A stretch of 64,000 nt of DNA from Caulobacteraceae bacterium (GCA_016703335.1 JADJCG010000009.1:62001-126000); one strand, 5' to 3'; shown: positions 1 through 8,542, counted from the first letter of the stretch. Notes: generated by a model from the sequence alone, not told the origin. Made by a program: numbers and translations.

Positions 1-10
1 ATCGCGTCGC

Positions 11-502
11 TTAGACTGGCGTCGGCGCTGGCGCTTCCGTTGTCGGCGCCGGCTCAGACACTGTCGACGGCGGCACTACTGGCGGCGCTTCAGTTGGAGC
101 CGCATCCGCAGCCGCAGCAGCAGGCAGCGCTTCCAGATGAACCGTCAGCGGGTTCGGCACCAAGTCTTGCGTCGCACCGCTATTGGCGTCGACGGCCAAA
201 CCGATGATGCCGCCGACCAGCACGTTGCCGGCCATGCCCGCACCGCCCTGACCGGACGTTTGGTGCGAGACGTTCGCCGTCACTGTGCGATAGCCCTCTT
301 TGCGGATCTCGACCGTGAACTCAGCTTCGCGCGGAATGCGCGCGAACGTGCACGGCGTCGAATTGCATTCTTGGCCTGTGCTCAACCGCACGTAGGCGCC
401 AGCTGGCACCGTGTAGACAACAAACGCTTCCGTCGTGCCACGCGTGATCGTCGCGCACGAAGCCAGCGTCACAAGTGACGCCAGCAGAACTGCAGTTTTC
501 AT
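11..502 (-). CDS. PEGA-like lipoprotein
   Basis: 163-residue exported protein of unknown function. The N terminus is a short lipoprotein signal with lipobox LASC (Cys16), so it should be lipid-anchored in the envelope. Residues about 27-80 (VYTVPAGAYVRLSTG, PCTF, EFTVEIRKEGYRT) resemble a PEGA-type beta-strand domain, in which a conserved 'G-x-x-V-x-L' strand is followed by a K-x-G-Y turn. Next comes a glycine-rich hydrophobic stretch (about 88-105), and the C-terminal 40 residues are a Pro/Ala/Thr-rich low-complexity tail. A GGAG motif just upstream of the ATG at 502 supports the start. No partner gene is adjacent; the next gene is convergent or unrelated. The lipoprotein call is firm, the PEGA assignment moderate. 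Confidence 0.7.
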   Translation of the reverse strand: MKTAVLLASLVTLASCATITRGTTEAFVVYTVPAGAYVRLSTGQECNSTPCTFARIPREAEFTVEIRKEGYRTVTANVSHQTSGQGGAGMAGNVLVGGIIGLAVDANSGATQDLVPNPLTVHLEALPAAAAADAAPTEAPPVVPPSTVSEPAPTTEAPAPTPV

Positions 503-670
503 AAGTTAACTCCCCTAACCCGGCGACCTAACCGCAAAGGGAACTTCCGGCTATCACCCTTCTGGGTGATGGGGTGGGACGTGCGCCCGGTGGGACTGTT
601 TTCACCACAGGGGGCGCGATCGCAAAAATCTATCCGCCCCCCCCCAGCGCGCCCGTATCATGCGCCGTCC

Positions 671-1479
671 ATGTCTTCCGCCGATCCATCCGCCACACCG
701 AGAACAGCGCCGCGCGCGCTGTGGCGCATCGCGGCGGCGCTGCTGCGCACACTGCACGCGCTCTTCGGCGATCCGGCGCGGATCGCGCGGCTGCACACGC
801 TCACGGCCAAATCGCACGCCCATCTCGCCTCATGGCTGCGCAGCGCCGAAGCGATGCTGCGACATCTGCTGGTGATTGAAGCGAGCGCCTATCCCAAACC
901 CAACACGCGCCCACTCCTCGCCGCGCGCCGGTCACGCACGCGCAAGCTGATGGGCTTCACGCCGGACGAGCCGGAAAAGTGGCGCGTCAGTTTCCGGTGC
1001 TTTGCCTCGCCGCCGCGCAAGCACTGCCGCAAAGCTCCAAGCGCCGCGGCCGCCGCGCGTCTCGAACGCTTGCGCATCCTCGGCGCACGGCCAGGCGAGC
1101 CGATCTTTATCTGCCGCGAAGGTCGTCGCACGCGAAGCGCGCCCGCCCCAAGGAGCGCTACATCCTGCCGGCGCGCCGGCGCGCCGTATCAACGCGCGCG
1201 CACGTTCGTGGCCAGGATCGCTTCTGGGTGCACGAGCGCGATTTGAAGCCGCTCGTCTTTCATTCCGCTTGGCCGCTCGCGGAACGCTATGAAGCGCTGC
1301 TGCGCGCGTTTAACGATCCCGCGCCTTACGCACGGCGCCTCGCGCGCCGCTTACATGCAACGCCGCATCGCATCGCCGAAGCGTTGCGCGCACCGGATGC
1401 GGGAGGCCGCATCGAGCGTTTCGAGAAATTTTATGAGTGCGCCAAACGAGCTTGGCGCTCGCATTGGAGTTCGGCGTAA
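671..1479 (+). CDS. Hypothetical protein, reading frame broken by one indel
   Basis: Two overlapping frames carry one plausible protein. The first half starts at the ATG at 671 (MSSADPSATP...) and runs through an Ala/Arg-rich helical region to a FICREG motif near 1115. The second half continues in the -1 frame (KERYILPARRR, DRFWVHERDLKPLVFHSAWPLAERYEALL, then a helical C terminus) to the stop at 1479. The second frame looks protein-like only downstream of about 1130, and the first becomes Arg/Ser junk after about 1135. The break therefore lies near 1110-1140 and fits a single missing base. I do not recognise a family; the composition suggests a basic cytoplasmic protein with no signal peptide. 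Either a sequencing deletion or a real pseudogene is possible; the other indels in this window favour the first. Confidence 0.5.
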
Positions 1480-1481
1480 GC

Positions 1482-1724
1482 CTATTCGGCTTTCGCTTTT
1501 TTCCGGGCCGTCGCACGCTTTTCAGTGTTCACGCGACGCGTTTCCGTTTGCACGGCGACGCGCTCGGCGCGTTTTTCCTCAAGCGCAGGGCCAAGCAGCG
1601 GCAGCAGCTCTTGAGCTTGCTGCCGCTGAATAGCGGAACCGGAATCCTTCAAACGCTCAGCGTTAGCGCGAAGGCTTTCCAGTTCTTTTTCGCTCATATC
1701 AGGGATGCGATCAGCAATCCCCAT
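1482..1724 (-). CDS. Small basic coiled-coil protein downstream of cspA
   Basis: 80-residue protein, almost entirely helical and charged (SEKELESLRANAERLKDSG, then a C-terminal Lys/Arg-rich tail KRATARKKAKAE). No signal peptide or membrane segment. It begins 4 nt after the cold-shock gene stop codon on the same strand, so the two are almost certainly co-transcribed and possibly translationally coupled. The basic tail would suit RNA or ribosome binding, but that is inference. I do not recognise a named family. Confidence 0.65.
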   Translation of the reverse strand: MGIADRIPDMSEKELESLRANAERLKDSGSAIQRQQAQELLPLLGPALEEKRAERVAVQTETRRVNTEKRATARKKAKAE

Positions 1725-1728
1725 GGGC

Positions 1729-1935
1729 TTAGCCAGCCTTCAGGTTCGAGGCCGAGTCACGACCTTGACGGTCCTTCTCGAGATCGAACGTGACCTTTTG
1801 GCCTTCGTTGAGGCCGGCCATGCCGGAACGCTCAACAGCGGAAATGTGGACGAAAACGTCCTTGCCGCCGCCGTCCGGAGCGATGAAGCCGAAGCCTTTG
1901 GTGGTGTTGAAAAACTTTACTGTGCCGGTAGCCAT
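1729..1935 (-). CDS. cspA: Cold-shock domain protein (CspA family)
   Basis: 68-residue single cold-shock domain protein, normal size for the family. These are OB-fold nucleic-acid chaperones that melt secondary structure in mRNA. Both RNA-binding motifs are present: RNP1 KGFGFI (residues about 13-18) and RNP2 VFVHIS (about 27-32). The family-typical start MATGTVKFF and a good ribosome site (GAAGGAAG) fix the ATG at 1935; a longer in-frame reading to 1980 has no support. The gene is followed 4 nt later by a small coiled-coil gene. About 200 nt upstream are non-coding and contain a hairpin at 2053-2066, consistent with the long structured leader common in this family. The family is certain; the exact paralogue is not. 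Confidence 0.9.
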   Translation of the reverse strand: MATGTVKFFNTTKGFGFIAPDGGGKDVFVHISAVERSGMAGLNEGQKVTFDLEKDRQGRDSASNLKAG

Positions 1936-2135
1936 GTGGCTGCTTCCTTCTGACAAACTGCCCGCGTGGACCTTCCACATCAGGCGACGATTTCGAAGGC
2001 AACAACTATCAAAGCGTAACGCGACGAGGATCGATAAGAGGTGACGTAGGCTTTTCCGCGTGGAAAGTCCAATTTGGCAAATTCCGCGTTCACGTTCCTT
2101 ACTGACGAGTTCGCAAGAATTACCCGCCAGAGTGC

Positions 2136-3896
2136 GTGCGGGGGCAATTTCGGCGACGACAGAGTTGCGTTTTGCTCACCCTTTCCACTCAAAGAGCCAA
2201 AACCCGCGCCCGCCAACGCGCGCGCCCGGCTTTCGCGCCGCTACACCTGACCGCCGAATACGTGGTCCCGGAGCCAAGCGACGAGGCGCCGTTCGAGCCG
2301 CCGCCGGTCGATGACATTTTTGGCCTGGCCGAATGCGAGGACGAAGAACCTGTCTTCGTCACCGAAGCCGCCGATGAAGCGCCGTTCGATCCCCCCGAAT
2401 TCGAAGACGAACCCGTCTTCACCGCGCCCAGCGCCCACGTCGAACCGCCAATGGAGCAGCCAAAACCGCCGCCCAAGCCAGAGCGGCCCCCGACCCGCGA
2501 TCGCCCGCTACCAGCCATTTCGATCTACGCCAGCTGGGATCGCCCCGAGACCGAAGCGCTGTTGCGCGAACTCGCCGCCGATCCGCGCTTGGCCCGCGCC
2601 GCATGTGAAATCGCCCGCGGCGGTCTCGATGCGGCCGCGGCTCGCGCCCAAACAGCCGCGATCGATCTCTTCGTCCTCGGCACCACGCTCGATGGCGCCG
2701 CGATGCTTTCAGCTCTTGATCGCCTCCGATCCGCCGCGCCGAAAGCCTGCATCGTGATCCTCGGCGCCGTGAACGACATCGCCCTGTTGCGCGATCTCGC
2801 AGCCCGCGGCGTGAGCGACTACATCGTGCCGCCAGCGAAAGCCGCCGATGTCGCCCGATCGCTCTGCTCACTTTTCGCGGATGTTGATGGCGCAAAAACC
2901 ATCGCCGTCATCGGCGCGCGAGGCGGTGTTGGCGCTTCAACGATCGCCAGAAACGTCGCCTGGTCGATCGCCGAGCGGCAGCAGCAAAGGACAACCTTAG
3001 TCGATCTGGATTTCTCGTTCGGCTCCGCCGCAACAAGTTTCCGCCAGGACCCAAAACTCTCAGCATCGGACGTGATCGAAGCCACAGATGCAGAAGAAGC
3101 CCTCACGAACGCGCTGATTCATCCAACGCCGAAACTGCAGTTGCTTTCCGCGCCGACGAAAACCGCAACGCTCGAAATCGATCACGCCAAGTTCGACACC
3201 CTCATCTCAAACGTCCGCCGAACCGCGTCTTTCGTCGTGCTCGATCTCCCCCACGCTTGGGAGCCCTGGATACGCACGGCTTTGCGCGAAGCCGATGAAG
3301 TCATCCTGGTCGCCTGCCCCGATCTCGCCAGCCTCCGCAACGCCGATAACATCCTGAAATTGCTCCGTTCAGAGCGCGATAAGCCGAGTGCTCCAATGGT
3401 CGTCGTGTCGATGAGCGGCCTGCCAAAGCGGCCGGAAATACCGATGAAAGACTTCGCCGAGGCGCTACGCGTGAAACCGGAAGCGACGTTCGTGTTTGAG
3501 CCTGAGCTGTTCGCTGCAGCCGAAGCGGACGGCCAGATGATCTACGAAGCCATGCCGGACGCGAAAGCGGCGCTGCAGCTGGATTTGCTGGCGTCAGTCC
3601 TCACCGGCCACGAACCAATGGCGCGGCCTGCCCCTCGCTCAGTTGAAGCGCCGCAGTCTTTGCCGTCGCTCGAACTGGTAACGCCAATTCCCGCCGAACG
3701 GCCGCGCCGCAAGCAACGTCCGACGCGAACCGGTTTTGTTGCACTGCAAGAGCCGCCACCGAGCATGAAGCGCTCAAGCGGATTGGTGCGAACACTCGCG
3801 GCAGTCGCAACATTGGTCGCGGTTAGCGTTTGGTACGTGGGTCAGCACCAGGAGACGGTAAGCACGCCGGAGGCGGCCGGCGCCTTCAGCGCGTGA
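2136..3896 (+). CDS. CpaE/TadZ-like pilus-localisation ATPase with C-terminal membrane anchor
   Basis: 586-residue MinD/ParA-superfamily protein. Residues about 1-125 are acidic and proline-rich low complexity. About 127-240 look like the degenerate receiver-like domain of TadZ/CpaE (ISIYASWDRPETEALL). The ATPase domain follows with the atypical Walker A GARGGVGAST near residue 265, and VDLDFSFGS. Arg replaces the usual signature Lys, as is typical of CpaE-type proteins. A hydrophobic segment at about 553-570 (LAAVATLVAVSVWYVG) would anchor the C terminus. CpaE proteins position Tad/Flp pilus machinery, but no tad/cpa genes lie nearby, so the role here is inferred. The GTG start at 2136 is uncertain because the first ~35 residues are Arg-rich and unconvincing. 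Confidence 0.7.
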   Translation: MRGQFRRRQSCVLLTLSTQRAKTRARQRARPAFAPLHLTAEYVVPEPSDEAPFEPPPVDDIFGLAECEDEEPVFVTEAADEAPFDPPEFEDEPVFTAPSAHVEPPMEQPKPPPKPERPPTRDRPLPAISIYASWDRPETEALLRELAADPRLARAACEIARGGLDAAAARAQTAAIDLFVLGTTLDGAAMLSALDRLRSAAPKACIVILGAVNDIALLRDLAARGVSDYIVPPAKAADVARSLCSLFADVDGAKTIAVIGARGGVGASTIARNVAWSIAERQQQRTTLVDLDFSFGSAATSFRQDPKLSASDVIEATDAEEALTNALIHPTPKLQLLSAPTKTATLEIDHAKFDTLISNVRRTASFVVLDLPHAWEPWIRTALREADEVILVACPDLASLRNADNILKLLRSERDKPSAPMVVVSMSGLPKRPEIPMKDFAEALRVKPEATFVFEPELFAAAEADGQMIYEAMPDAKAALQLDLLASVLTGHEPMARPAPRSVEAPQSLPSLELVTPIPAERPRRKQRPTRTGFVALQEPPPSMKRSSGLVRTLAAVATLVAVSVWYVGQHQETVSTPEAAGAFSA

Positions 3897-4574
3897 TCAC
3901 TCGACTTCCCAGTCGATCTCGCCACGCACTTCGGCAGGAACGTGTTCGCAGAGTGCAGCCGTGAGCTCCGCCTCTTTTTTGTTTCGCGGTGCGCGGAGAA
4001 CGTAGCTGACGCGGCTCTTCTGAAAGCCACGATCTTCGCTGATAATCTTGCAGCCAAGTTGCACGAGTTGGGCGCGATAGGCTTCGGCGGCTTCTTTGAC
4101 TTTGCCCTTCGGAATTTCGCTCACCTTAAGTTCGCAAACCGGATGGCCATCGAACGCGTAGATCAAAATCCACGCAAACACCGCCGCCATGACCGCGAAG
4201 TGCGGGAGGTTGAGACCCGAGATCAAACCAATCAGCGTGACCATGATCAGCCGGCCGGTATCGCGCGTCGAAGCGGCATCGGTCCGAAAGCGCATCAGGC
4301 CACCAAGGCCGAAGATCACGAAGCCGACGACCATGCCGTATTGCAGGACGATCTCGCCCACGACCGCGCCGACGAGCGCGTACATGATCAGCACTTTTGG
4401 AAGCTCGGCTTCTGCGCGCGTATCGACAGTGCGGGTTGTCGTCGGGTGGAAGGCGATCACGGCGCCTAGGAAGATTGCCAGGATCAGCGACAGGAAAGAC
4501 TCAAGAAGCGCGTGCGTATCGAGAAAGCCTGCCCAGCCGACTGACGGCAGCTCCCGTGTCATGTCCCCGAACAT
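3897..4574 (-). CDS. DUF4956-type membrane protein
   Basis: 225-residue inner-membrane protein. Hydrophobic segments lie at about 22-42, 62-80, 82-97 and 112-145, followed by a soluble C-terminal domain (about 150-225) with alternating strands and helices. The motif RFRTDAASTRDTGRL between membrane segments matches the RFRTP-x-D-x-RDT signature of DUF4956 proteins. These are often paired with polyphosphate-polymerase (VTC-like) genes, but no such neighbour is visible here. Its stop codon is immediately next to the stop of the convergent CpaE-like gene. Function is unknown beyond the family. Confidence 0.7.
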   Translation of the reverse strand: MFGDMTRELPSVGWAGFLDTHALLESFLSLILAIFLGAVIAFHPTTTRTVDTRAEAELPKVLIMYALVGAVVGEIVLQYGMVVGFVIFGLGGLMRFRTDAASTRDTGRLIMVTLIGLISGLNLPHFAVMAAVFAWILIYAFDGHPVCELKVSEIPKGKVKEAAEAYRAQLVQLGCKIISEDRGFQKSRVSYVLRAPRNKKEAELTAALCEHVPAEVRGEIDWEVE

Positions 4575-4708
4575 CTCTTCCCGCCCCGCGAATCGTTTTT
4601 TGGATCAAGCGCTTGCCTGAGCCCTAAGCCAAGCCCGCTAGCCGTTTAGATGAACGCGAGCTGAAGCGAAAAGGCCATTTCTTGGCCGAGTGAACCCTTT
4701 TTTCCGCC

Positions 4709-5368
4709 ATGCGTTTCCGGCACATGACCTCCATGAACAGACGCTTTGCCCTTTTGGGCCTCTCCGCCCTTGTGCTTGCTCCAGCCGCTTACGCGCAGCA
4801 GGCGACTCCGACCGTGCTTGAGGGCGCGGCGCGCGCGGAAGGTTTGGCGCAAGCCAATCGTTCGCTGAACGCATTCCAGCGCCTACAGGGCCGCTTCGTG
4901 CAGCAATCGCCTGGCGGCACGCGCGCGACGGGCATGTTCTATCTGCAGCGCCCAGGGCGCTTACGCTTTGAGTACGATCCGCCAGCGACATTGCTGATCG
5001 TTGCAGACGGCAGCGTTGTCGCCATGCGCGATACCGAATTGCGTACGACGGAACGCACGCCGATCCGCTCAACGCCGCTCAACATCATTCTCGGCGAAAC
5101 TATCAATCTTGAGCGGGATGCACGTATACTGCGCGTTTCGCGTGCTGGGCCTTGGCTCATGATCACAGCGCGCGACCGGCGCGGACAAACCGATGGTCAG
5201 ATCTCACTGCAATTCTTCGGACCAAATGCCGAGCTGCGTTCGTGGGATGTGATCGACGCCACCGGCGCCCGCACACGCATCTCGCTGACGGACATCACGC
5301 AGCCCACGAGCTTCGATCGCAGCCTCTTCCGGCTTGAAGACATGCTCTCAAACCGCCGCCGGCCCTGA
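4709..5368 (+). CDS. lolA: LolA-like outer-membrane lipoprotein carrier
   Basis: Periplasmic chaperone that shuttles lipoproteins from the LolCDE exporter to the outer membrane. The N terminus has a cleavable signal peptide (RRFALLGLSALVLAPAAYAQQ). The mature part has the LolA beta-barrel features: ASLNAFQRLQGRFVQ-type first helix and strand, GMFYLQRPGRLRFEYDPP, a conserved IVADG strand and an SLQFFGPNAEL strand. Length (219) is normal for the family. The start is ambiguous: ATGs occur at 4709, 4724 and 4733, none with a clear ribosome site, and 4733 gives the most typical signal peptide. It is followed by a probable terminator (5382-5422) and then the predicted small RNA. Confidence 0.85.
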   Translation: MRFRHMTSMNRRFALLGLSALVLAPAAYAQQATPTVLEGAARAEGLAQANRSLNAFQRLQGRFVQQSPGGTRATGMFYLQRPGRLRFEYDPPATLLIVADGSVVAMRDTELRTTERTPIRSTPLNIILGETINLERDARILRVSRAGPWLMITARDRRGQTDGQISLQFFGPNAELRSWDVIDATGARTRISLTDITQPTSFDRSLFRLEDMLSNRRRP

Positions 5369-5381
5369 TCGAATTAAGGCA

Positions 5382-5422
5382 AAGCAAGGCAAGGAATTTC
5401 ACTAACAAAACCTTGCTTTTTT
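5382..5422 (+). terminator. Probable terminator of lolA
   Basis: AAGCAAGG (5382-5389) can pair with CCTTGCTT (5411-5418), and six T residues close the element (5417-5422). The loop is long, about 21 nt, so it would be a weak intrinsic terminator. The same bases TTGCTT are also the -35 element proposed for the downstream small RNA. Confidence 0.45.
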
Positions 5423-5441
5423 CGCCCCTGTGGCGTATATG
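5413..5441 (+). promoter_or_regulatory. Sigma70-type promoter of the predicted small RNA
   Basis: TTGCTT (5413-5418) and TATATG (5436-5441) are separated by exactly 17 nt. They place the expected start of transcription at about 5448, one or two bases before the first long stem of the small RNA. This agreement between promoter position and the RNA's structural 5' boundary is the main support. Confidence 0.6.
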
Positions 5442-5447
5442 CAACTC

Positions 5448-5598
5448 GAGCCGCCGCTCATCCCCCTGGATGGCGTCGTCCCCCCCGCTGACGGATCCAG
5501 CGCGGCGGCTTTGCCGGATCCCCTGCCGGCGAATAAGCGTCCCCTCAAGACGCAACATCGAGGCCCGGTCGCTGAATGCGATCGGGCCTCTTTGTATT
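5448..5598 (+). ncRNA. Predicted small RNA with four C-rich single-stranded segments
   Basis: About 150 nt with no convincing reading frame, between lolA and xth. It can fold as follows. (1) A 9-bp perfect stem AGCCGCCGC/GCGGCGGCT (5449-5457/5502-5510) is extended by TGGAT/ATCCA and CGTC/GACG and capped by a loop containing seven consecutive C. (2) Hairpin GCCGG/CCGGC (5513-5517/5526-5530) has loop ATCCCCTG. (3) Hairpin GCGTC/GACGC (5537-5541/5549-5553) has loop CCCTCAA. (4) A 13-bp terminator stem follows. Each loop exposes C-rich sequence, and so does the internal bulge (TCATCCCCC). C-rich exposed loops are known in alphaproteobacterial trans-acting sRNAs, where they pair with G-rich ribosome-binding sites. 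I could not match it to a named family. Confidence 0.65.
5560..5598 (+). terminator. Strong rho-independent terminator of the small RNA
   Basis: A 13-bp stem (5560-5572 with 5578-5590, one G-T wobble) with a 5-nt loop TGAAT, followed by TTTGTATTT. It ends about 30 nt before the xth start codon, so it separates the small RNA from the downstream gene. Confidence 0.85.
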
Positions 5599-5628
5599 TC
5601 TGGGCCGAAGACGGCAGACACCTCACCG

Positions 5629-6420
5629 ATGCTGAAGATCGCTAGTTGGAACATCAATTCCGTGCGCCTGCGCATTGGCATGGTTTGCCGCTTCCTGGCG
5701 GAAGCCAAACCCGATGTGCTGTGCCTGCAGGAAATCAAATGTCGTGACGGCGAATTTCCGGCGAAGGCGTTCAAAGAAGCCGGCTACAAGCACATGCATG
5801 TCGTCGGCCAAAAAGGCTGGCACGGCGTCGCCATTGTCTCACGTGTGAAACTCGAAGCTGTCGAAGCGCCGGCGATTTGTCCGAAGAAGGAAGCCCGCAT
5901 TGCCGCGGCTTTGATCGACGGCATCGAAGTACATAATTTGTATGTACCAGCGGGCGCGGACGTGCCGGAGCTGGCAAACCCGAAATTCGTGCACAAGCTC
6001 GACGTGCTCGACAAAATGAAGACGCTCTACAAAAAGCGCAAAGGCAAGACGCCGACCGTGCTGGTTGGCGATCTCAACGTGGCGCCGGGCGAATTCGATG
6101 TTTGGAGCCACAAGCAATTGCTGAATGTGGTTTCGCACACGCCGGGCGAAACTGACCGCTTGAACGCGGTGCGCGATCTTGGCGGCTTCGTTGATCTGGC
6201 GCGCGCGCACAAGCCCGACCCGGAAAAGCTCTTCACCTGGTGGAGCTATCGCAGCCCCGATTGGACCAAGAACAATCGCGGCCGCCGGCTCGATCATATT
6301 TGGGCGACAGACGACGTAGCTGTGACCTCACAAGCGTCGGCGTTTCACATTCATGTGCCGGTGCGCTCTTGGGAGCGGCCGAGCGACCATGTTCCCGTCG
6401 TCGCGGGCTTCAAACTCTAG
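5629..6420 (+). CDS. xth: Exodeoxyribonuclease III (AP endonuclease)
   Basis: 263-residue member of the endonuclease/exonuclease/phosphatase family. It cuts DNA at abasic sites and removes 3'-blocking groups in base-excision repair. Family motifs are all present: SWNINSVR (residues 6-13), LCLQEIKC with the Mg-binding Glu (about 31-38), a NLYVPAG catalytic loop, VGDLNVAPG (Asp/Asn pair), a W-S-YR region, RLDHIWA and the terminal SDHVPV catalytic His. The ATG at 5629 gives the canonical start MLKIASWN; upstream in-frame sequence runs through the small RNA and is not coding. Confidence 0.93.
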   Translation: MLKIASWNINSVRLRIGMVCRFLAEAKPDVLCLQEIKCRDGEFPAKAFKEAGYKHMHVVGQKGWHGVAIVSRVKLEAVEAPAICPKKEARIAAALIDGIEVHNLYVPAGADVPELANPKFVHKLDVLDKMKTLYKKRKGKTPTVLVGDLNVAPGEFDVWSHKQLLNVVSHTPGETDRLNAVRDLGGFVDLARAHKPDPEKLFTWWSYRSPDWTKNNRGRRLDHIWATDDVAVTSQASAFHIHVPVRSWERPSDHVPVVAGFKL

Positions 6421-6493
6421 AGATTTCGTCGCGCACCGATTGAGACACCCGATTGCGTCGCTACAGTGCCAGCGAGCAATACGGGGATCGATC

Positions 6494-8344
6494 ATGCATA
6501 TCTCTCGGCGCGTTCTTCTCAGCGCAGGCGCGGCTAGCGCTGCTGTTTTGGCTGGTTGCGCCTCGAATGGCGCGACAGGCGTGAGTGCGGGCGGCGATCC
6601 AAGCACACGCATGAACGAAGTGCTCGATCGCTCAGTTGCGAACTCGCTGCGCCGCTCGCCGGAGCGCTGCACCAGTTTGGGGCTGACTGAAGAGCGCGCT
6701 GGTTATCGGTTCATCGACAAAGTCAGCGACGCCTCCAAGCAAGCGGCGCGTGAGGCGCGTGAGCAGACGCGGACTTCGTTGAACGAGTTGCGCGCGATTG
6801 ACCGTGAGTCGCTGCCGGCGCGCGATAAGGTGACGTACGACGTTGTCGCCACGGCGTGGGCGAACAATCTGGCCAGTGCGGAATTTGAGGTCGGCGGCGG
6901 CGCGGGCGCGCCTTACGTCGTGACGCAGCTGACGGGCGCGTATCGCTCGATGCCGAACTTCTTGAACGAACAGCATCCGCTGCGAACCACGGATGAAGCC
7001 GAAGGATACGTCGCGCGGATCAACGGCTTTGTTGGGCAGCTTGAAGCCGAGACCGGGATTATCGCTGAAGATGCGGCCGCTGGCGTTATTCCGCCGGACT
7101 TCGTGATCGACAAGGCGATCGGGCAGCTGACGCGCTTTGCCGAGGGCGGCGCCAATCAAAATCTGCTGGTGCAATCGTTGGTGCGGCGTTTGCCGGACGC
7201 GCAAGCGATCCCGGAGGCCTCGCGCGCTGGCTATGTCAGCCGCGCTGAGACGGCGGTGCGCGACGGCGTTATCCCTGCTGTGCGGCGTCAGATCGAGGCG
7301 CTGCAACGGATCAGGCCGCGTGCGACGCATGATGCAGGCATTTGGCGTTTGCCGCGTGGGGCGGAGATGTATGCGGCGGCTTTAGTTTCTCGCACGACCA
7401 CGACGATGTCGCCGGATGAGATTCACAATGTCGGCGTTGAGCTAATCGCGCAGCTGAATGGCGAGATGGATGCGATCCTGCGCGCGGAAGGTCTGACGCG
7501 CGGGACGGTGGCGGAGCGCGTGCAGGAAATTTCGCGGCGTCCGGATCAGCTATATCCAAACACGGATGCGGGGCGTGACCAGATCCTGGCGGATTTGAAT
7601 GCGCAGACACGCGAAATCGTTGCGATGATGCCGCGCGCGTTTAACACGCTCGCGCAGGCGCAACTCGAGATCAAACGCGTGCCGCCATTCACGGAAGCGG
7701 GTGCGCCTGGTGGCTATTATCAACGCGCCGCGCTCGATGGCTCACGGCCAGGCGCGTACTTCATCAATCTGCGCGACACGGCTGAATGGCCGCGCTTCAC
7801 GTTGCCGACGCTGAACTATCACGAGGGCGTGCCAGGCCATCACTGGCAGATCTCGATCCAACAAGAGTCGGGCTCTATCCCCTTCATCCGCAGCGCCATG
7901 CTTGGCTTCAGCGCGTTCAGCGAAGGTTGGGGCCTCTACGCAGAGCAGCTCGCAGATGAGTTGGGCGCCTATCAGAACAATCGCCTCGGACGCTTGGGGT
8001 ATCTGCAATCAGCGACGTTCCGCGCGTCGCGCTTAGTTTGTGACACGGGCTTGCATGCGAAGCGTTGGACGCGCGAGCAAGCGATCCAATCGATGATGCA
8101 AGCGACGGGCGATTTGGAATCGTCGGTGACGACCGAGATCGAGCGCTATTGCGTGCAGCCGGGGCAAGCGTGCGCCTACATGATCGGGCGTCAGGCAATT
8201 AATCGGATCCGGCAACAGAGTACGACAACGCTAGGTGCGCGCTTCGACCTCAAGGCTTTCCACGACACGATGCTCGCCAACGGCGCGGTGCCGCTTTCGG
8301 TTTTGGAGCGCGTGCTGGCGGATTGGGCGGCGGCGCAGGGTTAA
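6494..8344 (+). CDS. DUF885 family exported lipoprotein
   Basis: 616-residue protein beginning with a signal peptide (MHISRRVLLSAGAASAAVLAGC) that combines a Tat-like RR with a lipobox LAGC. The rest is a mainly helical DUF885 domain. The hallmark HEGVPGHH motif near residues 440-447 resembles a zinc-metallopeptidase HExxH-like helix, and a conserved SEGWGLYAEQL motif follows about 35 residues later. Members are annotated as putative metallo-hydrolases, but the substrate is not established. The ATG at 6494 is preferred because it starts the signal peptide; an in-frame extension to 6353 overlaps the 3' end of xth and is unlikely. Confidence 0.85.
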   Translation: MHISRRVLLSAGAASAAVLAGCASNGATGVSAGGDPSTRMNEVLDRSVANSLRRSPERCTSLGLTEERAGYRFIDKVSDASKQAAREAREQTRTSLNELRAIDRESLPARDKVTYDVVATAWANNLASAEFEVGGGAGAPYVVTQLTGAYRSMPNFLNEQHPLRTTDEAEGYVARINGFVGQLEAETGIIAEDAAAGVIPPDFVIDKAIGQLTRFAEGGANQNLLVQSLVRRLPDAQAIPEASRAGYVSRAETAVRDGVIPAVRRQIEALQRIRPRATHDAGIWRLPRGAEMYAAALVSRTTTTMSPDEIHNVGVELIAQLNGEMDAILRAEGLTRGTVAERVQEISRRPDQLYPNTDAGRDQILADLNAQTREIVAMMPRAFNTLAQAQLEIKRVPPFTEAGAPGGYYQRAALDGSRPGAYFINLRDTAEWPRFTLPTLNYHEGVPGHHWQISIQQESGSIPFIRSAMLGFSAFSEGWGLYAEQLADELGAYQNNRLGRLGYLQSATFRASRLVCDTGLHAKRWTREQAIQSMMQATGDLESSVTTEIERYCVQPGQACAYMIGRQAINRIRQQSTTTLGARFDLKAFHDTMLANGAVPLSVLERVLADWAAAQG

Positions 8345-8542
8345 CGTTTCACGCCCATTCCAATGGCGCCGCCAACTGCGCAAAGCTGCCCCGCATGTGG
8401 GATTGCCACCGGTGTCATTCCCGTGTGAGTAGGTACGTCACAGTGGCCCCGCGAACACGTTTGACTTAAAGACCCCACCCACCACTTTGGGAAGAAACGC
8501 TACTGGAGCGTCGCGCTTAAAAGCGGCGCCTGGAGGGATTCC
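8345..8542. other. Non-coding leader region upstream of pckG
   Basis: 198 nt without a supported gene. The last 12 nt hold a strong ribosome site (GGAGGGATT) for pckG. No riboswitch or convincing promoter pair could be recognised by eye. Confidence 0.5.
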
